A DNA stretch of 64,000 bases from Gulosibacter chungangensis (GCF_008831155.1 NZ_WBKB01000005.1:216251-280250), one strand, 5' to 3'. Positions 1 through 8,758 are shown, counted from the first letter of the stretch. Notes: generated by a model not told the origin, from the sequence alone. Made by a program: numbers and translations.

Positions 1-1
1 G

Positions 2-1105
2 TTGCAACTGTGCACAAACTTGACGGTCGCGGATCAACAGCTGCTGCAGATCGCCAGGGCAGCATCATTCAGCGAATTACAATTACTCATCCTCGATGAG
101 CCAACGTCAACTCTGACACCGACCGAAGTGGAACGACTCTTTACCCTTGTCGATCAGCTGCGACAGCAAGGTGTCTCCATCCTGTTTGTCTCTCACAAGC
201 TTGAAGAAATCGAGGAGCACGCTGACTCGGTGACCGTGTTTCGGGATGGCACCTATGTCACCGAATATCGTCGTGACCACTATTCTATTGACGATCTCGT
301 TCACAACATGGTCGGTCGAGAGCTCGATCAAGTGCAGCCGAAATCTGGACTAGCAACGCCACAAGACTTGCGGCTATCTCTGGATGCATTGTCGGGTAAA
401 GGGTTCAAGAACGTATCCTTCGAAGTCCACGCGGGTGAAGTATTTGGGCTTTTCGGGTTGGTCGGATCGGGGCGCACCGAAATCTTGCGTGCAATCTTTG
501 GCGCAGATCGAACGTCTTCCGGATCAATGACTCTGGCGGGATCCCCATATCAACCGAAATCTGTTGGAGACGCTTTACGAAGCCGCATTGCTTTGGTTCC
601 AGAGGATCGGCGTGGACAGGGGTTGATTCCTGAAATGAGCGTTGGCGAAAACGCCACACTTTCCGTGCTGAAACGGAATAGTAAATTCGGTTGGCTGTCC
701 TCCGCTGCAATTCGTCAGACTGCAGATGACCTGGTCAAGAAACTAGGATTAAAAACCGCGGGAATCAATGCTGTGATCACAAGTCTGTCGGGTGGTAACC
801 AACAGAAGGTAGTCATTGGACGTTGGCTCGCCACGGAACCAGAACTGCTCATGCTGGACGAGCCAGCCGCTGGCATTGACATTGGTGCCAAGAATGAGGT
901 TTATCGGCTCGTTGATGAAGTTGCAGATTCAGGAGTACCCGTCATTGTCGTTTCATCTGAGTTGCCGGAAATCCTGCGGCTGTGTAACCGGGTCGGTGTC
1001 ATGCATGAAGGACGGCTGGTTGGCATTCTTCCGCGAGAGGAAGCCACAGAAGAGTCTCTTATTGCACTCGCCACACTCGGTGCTGGGCAACCTGTAGCGC
1101 AGTGA
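2..1105 (+). CDS. Sugar ABC transporter ATP-binding protein (RbsA/XylG type), 5' truncated by window edge
   Basis: This is the C-terminal 367 residues of a double-domain sugar-importer ATPase, normally about 500 residues, that powers uptake of a pentose, hexose or related sugar at the inner face of the membrane. The visible part opens just before the first Walker B (LLILDEPTS, residues 28-36), so the first Walker A lies outside the window. The second nucleotide-binding domain is complete: a Walker A of the RbsA kind (GLVGSGRT, about 152-159), VPEDRRGQGL at 199-208, the signature SLSGGNQQK at 261-269 and LLMLDEPAAGID at 282-293. The first codon shown is not the true start. A LacI-type regulator follows on the same strand after about 90 bp. 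The sugar cannot be read from the sequence. Confidence 0.93.
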   Translation: MQLCTNLTVADQQLLQIARAASFSELQLLILDEPTSTLTPTEVERLFTLVDQLRQQGVSILFVSHKLEEIEEHADSVTVFRDGTYVTEYRRDHYSIDDLVHNMVGRELDQVQPKSGLATPQDLRLSLDALSGKGFKNVSFEVHAGEVFGLFGLVGSGRTEILRAIFGADRTSSGSMTLAGSPYQPKSVGDALRSRIALVPEDRRGQGLIPEMSVGENATLSVLKRNSKFGWLSSAAIRQTADDLVKKLGLKTAGINAVITSLSGGNQQKVVIGRWLATEPELLMLDEPAAGIDIGAKNEVYRLVDEVADSGVPVIVVSSELPEILRLCNRVGVMHEGRLVGILPREEATEESLIALATLGAGQPVAQ

Positions 1106-1194
1106 TTCAATACCATGGGACTTTGTAGCGGGACAGAGGCTGACGGTTGTGACCCTTGCGCCCGACGATTTACCGAGCCGATAGCGATGTGAGC

Positions 1195-2214
1195 ATGAAC
1201 AAGTCAGGTGCACAACCCGCGCCAATTGCGCGGCGGGTGACGATGCAGGATGTGGCAACGCGCGCGGGTGTTTCACGGGCGCTGGTGTCGATGGCTATTC
1301 GTGGCATGGAAGGAGTTTCAGCCGAGTCCAAAGCGCTCATCCTCGATGCGGCTGCTGAGCTTGGCTATCGTCATAACGCAGTCGCGGCACAACTGGCTGC
1401 TCGCCACTCGAAATCACTTGGCTTTTTCTTGCTTGATATCTATAACGAAGTGTTTGCGGATATCTTCACTGGGCTTCGGACACGTGCCGAAGCCCGCGAC
1501 ACCCGAGTTGTGCTGTCAGTAGGCCAACCGTCTCCAGAAGCAGAGCGGCGACATGTTGATGGTCTTCTGACGGCACAGGTCGGAACCGTGGTGTTTGCTG
1601 GCACCATGCTGCCGGATGAAGCGCTCGAATTCATTGCACGGACAGTTCCTGTTGTGACCGTGACGAGATTGGTGCCAGGTATTGATTCGGTTGCCTGCGA
1701 TGATTATCTCGGCGGGGATTTGGCAACAAAGCATCTCCTCGAGGCAGGACATCGATCGGTCGCATACTTCGGTCCTTTGGCCGGTGGCTTGTATCCTGAC
1801 CGCCGCAACGGATATCGCAATGCAATGGAACAAGCCGGCCTACAGCCGCGGGTAATTGATGCTGAGTTGAACCAGCTTGATGCCGCTCGAGCTGCGACTG
1901 AGTTGCTGCAATCTGAGCACCGCCCGACCGCAATTTTCGCGCATAATGACATCATGGCCATCGGGGTCATGGAAGCAGCAGCGGAGCTGGGTCTTGACAT
2001 CCCGAAAGACCTGTCCGTGATCGGCTATGACGATACGCGGGTATCTCGTCTCCATCGAGTGGGACTGACTTCTGTCAATCAGCAAGCTAGTCGTCTCGGC
2101 GAGATTGCCGGCGATTTGGCTTTGCGTCGGATGAATGAACAAGGCGGTGTGGCGCAGCACACGTTGCTGACGCCCCACCTTGTTGCACGCTCTACCGTTG
2201 GAACAGTTTCCTAG
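1195..2214 (+). CDS. LacI/GalR family transcriptional regulator
   Basis: One-component sugar-responsive DNA-binding regulator. The N-terminal helix-turn-helix reads VTMQDVATRAGVSRALVSMAI, followed by the hinge and a periplasmic-binding-protein-like effector domain with the usual DGLL, FAHNDIMAIG and ISVIGYDD-like landmarks. I start it at the ATG of MNKSGAQ; a GTG two codons earlier (1189) and a TTG at 1156 are in frame, and no clear Shine-Dalgarno decides between them. It follows the sugar ABC ATPase on the same strand, so it may control that transporter. It ends two bases from the stop of the convergent nagB, leaving no room for a terminator between them. The effector is unknown. Confidence 0.92.
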   Translation: MNKSGAQPAPIARRVTMQDVATRAGVSRALVSMAIRGMEGVSAESKALILDAAAELGYRHNAVAAQLAARHSKSLGFFLLDIYNEVFADIFTGLRTRAEARDTRVVLSVGQPSPEAERRHVDGLLTAQVGTVVFAGTMLPDEALEFIARTVPVVTVTRLVPGIDSVACDDYLGGDLATKHLLEAGHRSVAYFGPLAGGLYPDRRNGYRNAMEQAGLQPRVIDAELNQLDAARAATELLQSEHRPTAIFAHNDIMAIGVMEAAAELGLDIPKDLSVIGYDDTRVSRLHRVGLTSVNQQASRLGEIAGDLALRRMNEQGGVAQHTLLTPHLVARSTVGTVS

Positions 2215-2216
2215 CG

Positions 2217-2960
2217 CTATGCGACCGTCGCGCTGAGGAGGCTTGCAGCCTCGTCATCGAGGAGCACTGACACCTTGCTGTGTTCGTGGAGGAGGGTTAC
2301 CGGCCAGTCGACGGAAACTTGGCCCTCAACGAGCTGGTGAATTGCGGCGGCCTTCGCTTTGCCGAGCGCGATCAGGTAAATACGACGAGCTTCGAGAATG
2401 GTGCCGAGGCCCTGCGAGACGCAGTGAGTGGGGACGGCATCCACGACATTGTCGAAGAAGCGTGAGTTATCGCGACGGGTCTGCGCGGTGAGCCCGAGCA
2501 TCCGGGTACGTGAGTCTTTTGCCGAACCGGGTTCGTTGAAAGCGATGTGGCCGTTGGAACCAACGCCGAGGATCTGTAGATCGATGCCGCCCGCGGCAGC
2601 GATCGCCTTGTCGTACTCAATCGCGGCGGCCTGTGGATCGTCGGTGAGACCATCGGGGCCGCGCACCGCATCCGCAGCGAAGTCAACCTTGCTCACAAAA
2701 TCACGCATGATCACATTGAAGTAGCGCTCCGGGTGATCAGCAGGCAGTCCCACGTATTCATCCAGCATGAAGGCGCGAGCATTCGCGAAGCTAATGCGAC
2801 CTGCCTCGTAGCGACGGGCAAGTTCGTCGTAGACAGCGAGGGGACTTGAGCCAGTTGCCAGGCCGAGAACGGCGGTTGGCTTATCGCGAAGCAGCTGTTC
2901 GATCTCATCGGCGATGGTTTGAGCGATTTGGTTGATTTCGCGAGCGATGATGACGTCCAC
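2217..2960 (-). CDS. nagB: Glucosamine-6-phosphate deaminase
   Basis: Cytoplasmic enzyme converting glucosamine-6-phosphate to fructose-6-phosphate and ammonia, the last step of amino-sugar catabolism. The product is 247 residues, close to the family length of about 260. Landmarks are the phosphate-binding GLATGSSP, the MLDEYVGL motif carrying the catalytic Asp, and GVGSNGHIAFNEPGS with the catalytic His and Glu. I place the start at a GTG (VDVIIARE) because GGAGA lies 7 bases upstream and the family begins at this point; the reading frame continues upstream for about 46 unrelated codons. It converges on the LacI-type regulator. A strong hairpin at 3011-3052 separates it from the upstream LysE gene. 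Confidence 0.95.
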   Translation of the reverse strand: MDVIIAREINQIAQTIADEIEQLLRDKPTAVLGLATGSSPLAVYDELARRYEAGRISFANARAFMLDEYVGLPADHPERYFNVIMRDFVSKVDFAADAVRGPDGLTDDPQAAAIEYDKAIAAAGGIDLQILGVGSNGHIAFNEPGSAKDSRTRMLGLTAQTRRDNSRFFDNVVDAVPTHCVSQGLGTILEARRIYLIALGKAKAAAIHQLVEGQVSVDWPVTLLHEHSKVSVLLDDEAASLLSATVA

Positions 2961-3010
2961 GGGATTTCTCCAATACATCGGGCCCGGTGATTGCCGGACG
3001 ATAGTTGTGG

Positions 3011-3052
3011 AAAACGCCCTGATTTGCATCAGCGATGACAAATCAGGGCGTT
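3011..3052 (-). terminator. Rho-independent terminator-like hairpin after the LysE-type gene
   Basis: Perfect inverted repeat with arms 3013-3026 and 3039-3052 (core CGCCCTGATTTG) and a 12-base loop. On the minus strand the stem is followed by TTTT. It lies 150 bp after the LysE-type stop and about 50 bp before the nagB start, so it probably insulates nagB from upstream transcription. An operator role at the nagB promoter is possible but less likely. Confidence 0.7.
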
Positions 3053-3200
3053 CCCCCGTATAGCTGGGGTGTCGGCGCTTGCGTCCGCTCAAACCCAAAT
3101 GAATCCCTCCAGGATAGCTCGACTCAGAGATTCAAGACAAACTCAAAGTTTTCTTGGCCGCCGGTGGTGGTAAACGAGATGCTTTGCTTGCCCGAATTGA

Positions 3201-3851
3201 CTATCCGTGCGTTCCTCCGAGCGAGGTGAATAAGGGCCAGGCCGCTTCGGCAATGAGGGCCAGGCCGAGGCCAACCATCACCACGCCCGAGAGGATTCCG
3301 ACGATCTTTGCCGCACGAGGTCGGCCAATGAGGATGCTGCTGGCTCCGTATCCCACTGCGAAATAGGCGCCTGCGCAGGTCAAAATGTGAATCCCGCCGA
3401 GCAGCACGATCTGGACTCCGATGGGCCAGCTCGCAGTGGTGCTGATGAATTGGGGGAGTAGTGCGACGAAAAAGAGGTACAGCTTTGGGTTGAGGAGATT
3501 CATCACGAGACCCTTGACGAAAAGCCTGCTGTTGTTCGCGCTGATGGCGCGGGTTTCGAGATTGGTATTCGCCGGCTGGCGCAAGATTTGGATGCCGAGC
3601 CAGATCATGTAGCCGGAGCCCGCGAACGTGAGGATCGTCATTGTCACGGGTGAGGCAGCGACCAGGGTCGCAAGCCCTGCGGAAACGGCGAGCGTGGCGA
3701 TTGCATGCCCGCTGAGGACGCCGAGTACCGCCGGGAGGACACCTTGGCGTCTGCCGAGACCGGCAGAAATTACGTAGGCCCAGTCCATGCCGGGTGTGAG
3801 TACCAGCAAGATCGAAACACCCCAAAACGAGGCGACCATCGGCCAATCCAT
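3201..3851 (-). CDS. LysE/RhtB family amino-acid exporter
   Basis: Membrane protein of about 216 residues with the six-helix LysE/RhtB layout. The first helix carries the family signature LVLTPGMDWAYVISAGLGRRQG, followed by LSGHAIAT and a central helix pair around YMIWLGIQILR. It should export a basic or neutral amino acid or a related metabolite. I start it at the ATG of MDWPMVASF because AGGAG lies 5 bases upstream; an in-frame ATG eight codons earlier is weaker. It is transcribed divergently from an Lrp/AsnC regulator, the usual arrangement for these exporters, and the palindrome at 3918-3933 lies between them. The substrate cannot be assigned. Confidence 0.88.
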   Translation of the reverse strand: MDWPMVASFWGVSILLVLTPGMDWAYVISAGLGRRQGVLPAVLGVLSGHAIATLAVSAGLATLVAASPVTMTILTFAGSGYMIWLGIQILRQPANTNLETRAISANNSRLFVKGLVMNLLNPKLYLFFVALLPQFISTTASWPIGVQIVLLGGIHILTCAGAYFAVGYGASSILIGRPRAAKIVGILSGVVMVGLGLALIAEAAWPLFTSLGGTHG

Positions 3852-3917
3852 TGCACTCCTCTCGTGTCTTGCCAAATTTGGTTGAAGACTATGAGGAATA
3901 AGGCCGAATATGTTCCT

Positions 3918-3933
3918 AAAGTGACGTCACTTT
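3918..3933. promoter_or_regulatory. 16-bp perfect palindrome, candidate operator in the LysE/Lrp intergenic region
   Basis: AAAGTGACGTCACTTT is a perfect inverted repeat in the 109-bp divergent intergenic space, ending 27 bp before the regulator ATG at 3961. Its position suits an operator for the adjacent Lrp/AsnC protein controlling both genes. The role is inferred. Confidence 0.6.
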
Positions 3934-3960
3934 TGCGGTAGACGTGGAAGAATCTTGCGT

Positions 3961-4410
3961 ATGGATTCGATAGATCGAGAAATTCTTGCGTTCCTGCATG
4001 AGGATGGCAGGGCAACAATGACGGAGGTCGCCCACAAGGTGGGGCTGAGCCTGTCTGCCTGCCATCGACGATTCCGTGACTTAGAGGGTGCCGGCGTCAT
4101 CCGCGGATTTCGCGCTGACCTTGATTTCGAACTCTTGGGGCTCCCTTTCGAGGCTCTGGTATTCGTGACGATGCAGGCTGCCGACTTTGCCTCATGGTCG
4201 GCATTTGAGGATGCGGTGGCAGCGATGCCCAATATTGTTCAGGCGCATCGTCTGTTCGGCGAGCCTGACTATCAGCTTTATATTGCGGTGCGGTCAAAGC
4301 AGCATTTCCAAGAGATTTACGATCAGCAGCTCACTCAGCTTCCGGGTGTACAGCGGCTCACCTCAACGCTCATCATGAAAACGGTCGTAGCAGGTCGTGC
4401 GCCCATCTGA
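3961..4410 (+). CDS. Lrp/AsnC family transcriptional regulator
   Basis: 149-residue regulator of the feast/famine family. The N-terminal winged helix (IDREILAFLHEDGRATMTEVAHKVGLS) is followed by a linker and the RAM ligand-binding domain (LFVTMQAADFASW through GEPDYQLYIAVRSKQHF to LTSTLIMKTVV). Such proteins bind DNA as dimers or octamers and sense amino acids. The ATG start is preceded by GGAAG at 10 bases; a TTG two codons upstream at 3955 is also possible. Its divergent partner is a LysE-type exporter, so it probably activates or represses that gene in response to the exported amino acid. Confidence 0.92.
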   Translation: MDSIDREILAFLHEDGRATMTEVAHKVGLSLSACHRRFRDLEGAGVIRGFRADLDFELLGLPFEALVFVTMQAADFASWSAFEDAVAAMPNIVQAHRLFGEPDYQLYIAVRSKQHFQEIYDQQLTQLPGVQRLTSTLIMKTVVAGRAPI

Positions 4411-4652
4411 CTCCCGCATGACCCAGACCATCTCGACAGCCGTTACCGGATTGGGATGACCGTGAGGGGCTTTTGGCCGACAGCTCACACGGCTTTCTCG
4501 GACGTTTGCGGGATATTAGGTGGTCAATTGCGGAAGCGAATCCGCGTGGAGCAGAGCCGCTCGAGTCTGGCGACAATGGTGTTCGTCGTCGCATCCGAAA
4601 CGCTGCGCAATGCGTTCCTTCCGCAGCCGACCAGGTACCGACAGGATCTGCC

Positions 4653-6188
4653 ATGTGTGCACGCCCGATAATGCCGAAGATCGACGTCGGCGAGATACCG
4701 AGTGAGGATGCACTCGCACTTCCCGACGGCAGTATTGACACGGCATTGGAAAAGTTGCCGGATATCGTCTCCGCGGCCATGGAGCGCAGGGATGTGCCCG
4801 GTATTGCCGTGGCGGTCGTGCACGGCGGTGAGACAGTGTTTGCCGAAGGCTATGGCGTGCGGAAGAAGAACGAAAGCGCCACGGTTGATGCGAACACTGT
4901 GTTCCAAATAGCGTCCGTCTCCAAACCGATCAGCGCGACTGTCGCGGCGACACAAGTCACGCAGAAAGTCATCAAATGGGACACTCCGGTCTCTGAGGTG
5001 TTGCCGGAATTCGAACTCGCAGACCCCTGGGTCACCGAACACGTCACAGTTGGCGATTTCTTCGCGCACCGCACCGGACTTCCTTTCGCGGCCGGTGACT
5101 CGCTTGAAGATATCGGGTACGACCGTGAATACGTCCTGGACCACCTACGGCATCAGCCGCTCGCGCCACTGGGAACGAGCTATGCCTACGTGAATTTCGG
5201 CATCACGGTTGGTGCTGAAGCCGTGGCGAGCGCAGCGGGAACGGAGTGGGAGACGCTTGCCGATGAACAGCTCTTTACGCCACTTGGAATGTCGTCCACC
5301 AGCTTCCGCTATGACGATTTCCTCTCCCGAGATAACCGGGCGACGTTGCACACGCTGACCGCGGAGGGAGAATTCGAAGCGCTCTACGAACGCAACAACG
5401 ATGCGGCGTCGCCAGCCGGTGGAGTCTCCTCGAGCGTCACCGATCTTGCGGAGTGGATGAAATTACTGCTCGCCGACGGAACTTATGGCGGCGCCCCGTT
5501 GATCTCACCCGCAGCACTGCTTCCGGCTGTGAGCCCGCAGAACTTCTCTTCCAAGCCACAGACAATGACGCAGCGTGCCGGGCAGTACGGGTTTGGATTC
5601 GGTGTTGGGGTGCAGCCCGGCGGACGCGTGAGTTTGAGTCATTCTGGCGCGTTCGTGCTCGGGGCTGCGACGAATTTCCAATTGCTCCCTTCCGTGGATA
5701 TCGGGATCATTGTGCTCACTAACGCGGCACCCATCGGTGTGGCGGAAGCAATCGCGACCGAGTTCCTCGACATCGTTCAGTTCGGGCAGAGCACACGCGA
5801 CTGGCTCACCGACTACGGGCACGCGACAGCCCAATACCAAGAACCGGCGGGTGACCTTTCGGGTGTTGAGCGGCCGAGCGATCCGGCGCAGCCCGGCCCC
5901 CTGTCCACCTATATCGGTGAATATTCGAATGACTATTACGGTACGGCCACGGTGACCGAGCAGGATGGTGCACTCAGCGTTGCGATTGGCCCGGCTGGTG
6001 TGATGGTGATCCCGCTCGAACCGTGGGACAGCGATGTATTTGCCTTCACCCCCACGGGCGAAAACGCTCCGGCGGGATCCTTCTCCTCCGCTGCGTTCAC
6101 GGTCGAAGACGGGACTGCCACCACGATGACTCTGGACTTTTTCAATGCGGAGCCAGGCCTGCTTGGTACCTGGATGCGCGTCGAGTGA
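4653..6188 (+). CDS. Serine hydrolase, beta-lactamase/class C fold, with DUF3471-like C-terminus
   Basis: Beta-lactamase-superfamily serine hydrolase of about 511 residues. The catalytic SxxK is SVSK in QIASVSKPISA, the second motif is YAYVNFG, and an HSGAFVLG motif takes the place of KTG. The last 100 residues (YIGEYSNDYYGTATV to the end) resemble the C-terminal beta domain of Pab87/DUF3471-type peptidases. No signal peptide is visible, which suggests a cytoplasmic esterase or peptidase rather than a penicillinase. The frame stays open upstream to 4473; I choose the ATG at 4653 because it is preceded by AGGAT and because the family similarity begins shortly after. The natural substrate is unknown. 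Confidence 0.85.
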   Translation: MCARPIMPKIDVGEIPSEDALALPDGSIDTALEKLPDIVSAAMERRDVPGIAVAVVHGGETVFAEGYGVRKKNESATVDANTVFQIASVSKPISATVAATQVTQKVIKWDTPVSEVLPEFELADPWVTEHVTVGDFFAHRTGLPFAAGDSLEDIGYDREYVLDHLRHQPLAPLGTSYAYVNFGITVGAEAVASAAGTEWETLADEQLFTPLGMSSTSFRYDDFLSRDNRATLHTLTAEGEFEALYERNNDAASPAGGVSSSVTDLAEWMKLLLADGTYGGAPLISPAALLPAVSPQNFSSKPQTMTQRAGQYGFGFGVGVQPGGRVSLSHSGAFVLGAATNFQLLPSVDIGIIVLTNAAPIGVAEAIATEFLDIVQFGQSTRDWLTDYGHATAQYQEPAGDLSGVERPSDPAQPGPLSTYIGEYSNDYYGTATVTEQDGALSVAIGPAGVMVIPLEPWDSDVFAFTPTGENAPAGSFSSAAFTVEDGTATTMTLDFFNAEPGLLGTWMRVE

Positions 6189-6298
6189 GGCGACAATCTG
6201 CATCCGGGTTAGGAGACAATCGGATGACGTCAGAGCGGCGTTATCAACCGCGACCGTTTTGAACCATGCCTCACCCGACCGAGAGAAGGGTCCCGCCC

Positions 6299-7084
6299 GT
6301 GACGCAGCGCATCTTCGATACCCACCTGCATATCATCGACCCTGCGCACCCGCTGGTAGAGAACAACGGGTTCATGCCAGCTCCGTTCACTGTGGCCGAC
6401 TACCAGTCAAGGATTAAAGGGTTGGGCGTGGCCGGTGGCGCCGTCGTATCCGGTTCCTTCCAAGCGTTCGACCAGGGCTACCTTATCGATGCGCTCCGAG
6501 CCCTCGGCCCGAGCTATGTTGGGGTGACTCAGATCCCCGTGACTACCAGCGACCGAGAGATTCTCAATTTGCATGAGGCTGGTGTGCGCGCGGTTCGATT
6601 CAACGTCGCTCGCGGAGGGTCCGCAGATCTTGACGAACTGGAACGGCTCACCCGCCGTGTCCATGAGCTCGCAGGATGGCACGCCGAACTCTACATCGAC
6701 GCCCGCTCCATCGACGAGGATCTCTCGCGCCGGATCGCGGCGTTGCCTTCGGTGAGTATCGACCACCTCGGCATGCACGAGGACGGTCTGCCGAACCTAC
6801 TGCGCCTGGTTGAGCAAGGAGTGAAGGTGAAGGCCACGGGTTTCGGCCGCATCAACCTTGACCCTGAGGAAGTGATCAAGGCGATTATCGAGGTTGATCC
6901 GACCGCGCTCATGGTCGGTACTGATCTGCCCTCCACCCGTGCGCGTCGCCCGTTTCAGGATGAGGATCTCGAAGTTATCAGGCGAGCCCTGGCCCCCGAG
7001 CACGTCGCCGCAGTGTTCTGGCGCAACGCCGCCGCCTTCTATCTAGGTTCCTCAGTGGCAGATGGTGAACGCGTCAACGCCTAG
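6299..7084 (+). CDS. Amidohydrolase family (TIM-barrel) metal-dependent hydrolase
   Basis: About 261 residues resembling COG3618-type amidohydrolases (2-pyrone-4,6-dicarboxylate lactonase-like). The metal-binding HxH is in RIFDTHLHIIDP near the N-terminus, and SIDHLGMHEDGLP and LMVGTDLPSTRARRPF mark later barrel strands. I choose the GTG at 6299 because GAAGGG lies 8 bases upstream; an in-frame ATG at 6266 adds eleven atypical residues. It follows the serine hydrolase on the same strand after 110 bp, possibly co-transcribed. A small lactone or amide ring compound is likely, but the sequence does not say which. Confidence 0.85.
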   Translation: MTQRIFDTHLHIIDPAHPLVENNGFMPAPFTVADYQSRIKGLGVAGGAVVSGSFQAFDQGYLIDALRALGPSYVGVTQIPVTTSDREILNLHEAGVRAVRFNVARGGSADLDELERLTRRVHELAGWHAELYIDARSIDEDLSRRIAALPSVSIDHLGMHEDGLPNLLRLVEQGVKVKATGFGRINLDPEEVIKAIIEVDPTALMVGTDLPSTRARRPFQDEDLEVIRRALAPEHVAAVFWRNAAAFYLGSSVADGERVNA

Positions 7085-7171
7085 TCTTGGGAAGTAAAAA
7101 AAGAGGAGAGGTCCAAACCGGACAGAGAATAGAGAGGTGACTCTTGTCGAGGGTTTGAACCTCAGCGGATG

Positions 7172-7336
7172 CTAGGCGCGGCCGAGGCCTTCGTTGCGGC
7201 GTTCATCCTGCGAACCGAGGTCAGTACGCTCTCCGCCCTGGCCCTCGAATGCTTCATCGCGAAGCTCTTGACGGTGCTCTTCCTGCTCGCGACGTTCTTC
7301 GCGAAGTTCCTCGTTCTTGTCCTGGCTCTGGCTCAT
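7172..7336 (-). CDS. Possible independent 54-residue charged protein (internal start)
   Basis: Starting at MSQSQDK, this in-frame segment encodes 54 residues rich in Glu, Arg and Gln, with predicted helical runs such as EELREERREQEEHRQEL. The ATG is preceded by AAAGGAT at 5 to 6 bases, a much better ribosome site than that of the longer frame. It may be a separate small hydrophilic protein whose stop-less upstream neighbour reads into it, or the tail of the GH16-like protein. I do not recognise a family. Confidence 0.5.
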   Translation of the reverse strand: MSQSQDKNEELREERREQEEHRQELRDEAFEGQGGERTDLGSQDERRNEGLGRA

Positions 7337-8074
7337 GGGTGATCCTTTCGTTTTGGTCATGGTACTGAGCAGACCTGCAGTTATGCCGTTTGGGCGCTGT
7401 ACGGTGCCTTGCCTCGAAGGACGGTATTCGAAACCGTCAACGACGATGGTGTGCGCTCGTGTGGGTTTCGCTCCGCGAAAGAGCCAGAGATTCGTGCGCG
7501 GAGCGACGCCGCCACCTGGCGTCGCGACATCATCGCCCGCATATGACCATTCGGCTTGAGTGGACCCGAAGGAGCTCCGGAATTGCACTCGTTGTGGCGA
7601 CCAGGTCAGCAAGTGCTCACTACGCCCCATGCCGGGCGTGAAACGCTCGATTGCGGGGCGGCTGGGCGAGGGCCGCTGCACGGCGAAACTTCCGGTCACG
7701 GGATCCCACGCCTTGCCCCAACGAGAGAACTCGATGTCGAGTTCTCGATTGGCCTGCGCATCCTCATCCGACCAGGTGAAAAGGCCCAGCACCGTTGCTG
7801 CTTCGTAGTCGAGAACCGTGGATTTCAGCGACCAATAGTACGTGCCGTATCCGAACTCACCCACGCCGATCACTTCGGAGCAGGACCATCCGCTGGTCGA
7901 CCGAGCGATGCTCAGCTGAAGCCGCCCAGCAGAATCGACCCGGACATTCGCAGCGGAGAACAGATTTGGGCCGGGCCCGACCGGCACTGTTGACGCTTTC
8001 ACCCGCCAAAAACGATCAGCGAAGCGGATAGTTGACGCGCCCTCGTCGGACACGAATCGATCCTCGTGCGACAT
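7172..8074 (-). CDS. GH16-like beta-jelly-roll protein fused in frame to a highly charged tail
   Basis: Residues 1 to about 225 look like a glycoside hydrolase family 16 (concanavalin-like) domain. The catalytic-type motif ELDIEFSRWG is intact, preceded by GEFGYGTYYWSLKS and followed by the HLLTWSPQRVQF and TNLWLFRGAKPT strands. No signal peptide is visible, which is unusual for GH16 enzymes. The last 54 residues are almost entirely charged or polar (Glu, Arg, Gln) and start at an internal ATG with its own strong ribosome site, annotated separately. No Shine-Dalgarno precedes the ATG at 8074, so the start is uncertain. The substrate is unknown. Confidence 0.72.
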   Translation of the reverse strand: MSHEDRFVSDEGASTIRFADRFWRVKASTVPVGPGPNLFSAANVRVDSAGRLQLSIARSTSGWSCSEVIGVGEFGYGTYYWSLKSTVLDYEAATVLGLFTWSDEDAQANRELDIEFSRWGKAWDPVTGSFAVQRPSPSRPAIERFTPGMGRSEHLLTWSPQRVQFRSSFGSTQAEWSYAGDDVATPGGGVAPRTNLWLFRGAKPTRAHTIVVDGFEYRPSRQGTVQRPNGITAGLLSTMTKTKGSPMSQSQDKNEELREERREQEEHRQELRDEAFEGQGGERTDLGSQDERRNEGLGRA

Positions 8075-8128
8075 GTCGCAACGATATCGCGCAGGACCGA
8101 GTATCGGCTGCGCCGCGTGCGCGCGGAG

Positions 8129-8758
8129 CTAGGTCGTTTCGGAATCGGTGACCGGTTGCCGTAGCAGGGTGCGCATCCGGTCAGGGGCGACCTTGCGGAC
8201 ATCACTGAAGTAAATTTCATGATGTTTGCCGCTGGGGCGCAGCCGATTTGCTGGAATGAACTCGGAGTGCATGCGCTCTAGGATCGGGGCCTCGTCATCG
8301 AAGGAGCCGAGGTGAAGGGTTTGTACGCAGCGTCCCTCTGTGAGGGTTTCGAGCCGCACATCAGCCAATCGGGAAGGCTTATTCTTTGCCCCGGCTTGCT
8401 CGACGGCGTGCAGGAAGGTTTCGTGATCGAGCCAGTCCGGAACCATGAGCATCATCGTCCAATCCCACTGGGACTTATCTCGTGACGTGGTAAAAGCGGC
8501 CATGTCTTCGGCCCACCACAAGCCCTCGAGCGGGGGTACGACGTAGTCGCGATCAAGTTCCCGTTTGCTGATGAACTTCAGTTTGTAAGCGACGGGGTAC
8601 AGTGCGCTGATCGCCTCTGTATATGCCGGGGTGGTGTTGGGATCACCGTGACCGTCGACCATGAGGTACTGCATTTCGGGCACATCAACGATGCGGAACG
8701 CATCGCGCCGCGCTTGATAGCTGTCCAGGGTCTTCTTGAAATCGATTATCTCGGCCAT
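8129..8758 (-). CDS. GyrI-like (SOUL/AraC effector-binding fold) small-molecule-binding protein
   Basis: About 209 residues of the GyrI-like domain family. MAEIIDFKKTLDSYQ starts the product, and FRIVDVPEMQYLMVDGHGDPN is the diagnostic first strand, followed by DRDYVVPPLEGLWWAE and LHLGSFDDEAPILERM. Relatives bind or hydrolyse small hydrophobic compounds in the cytoplasm. The frame is open upstream through tRNA-His, which excludes the longer version; another in-frame ATG lies at 8800. There is no strong ribosome site. Its cellular role is not known. Confidence 0.85.
   Translation of the reverse strand: MAEIIDFKKTLDSYQARRDAFRIVDVPEMQYLMVDGHGDPNTTPAYTEAISALYPVAYKLKFISKRELDRDYVVPPLEGLWWAEDMAAFTTSRDKSQWDWTMMLMVPDWLDHETFLHAVEQAGAKNKPSRLADVRLETLTEGRCVQTLHLGSFDDEAPILERMHSEFIPANRLRPSGKHHEIYFSDVRKVAPDRMRTLLRQPVTDSETT

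Noticed and set aside
2961..3098. 46-codon N-terminal extension of nagB
   Set aside because: Crosses the LysE terminator hairpin and lacks family similarity; the GTG at 2960 has a good Shine-Dalgarno and matches the family start.
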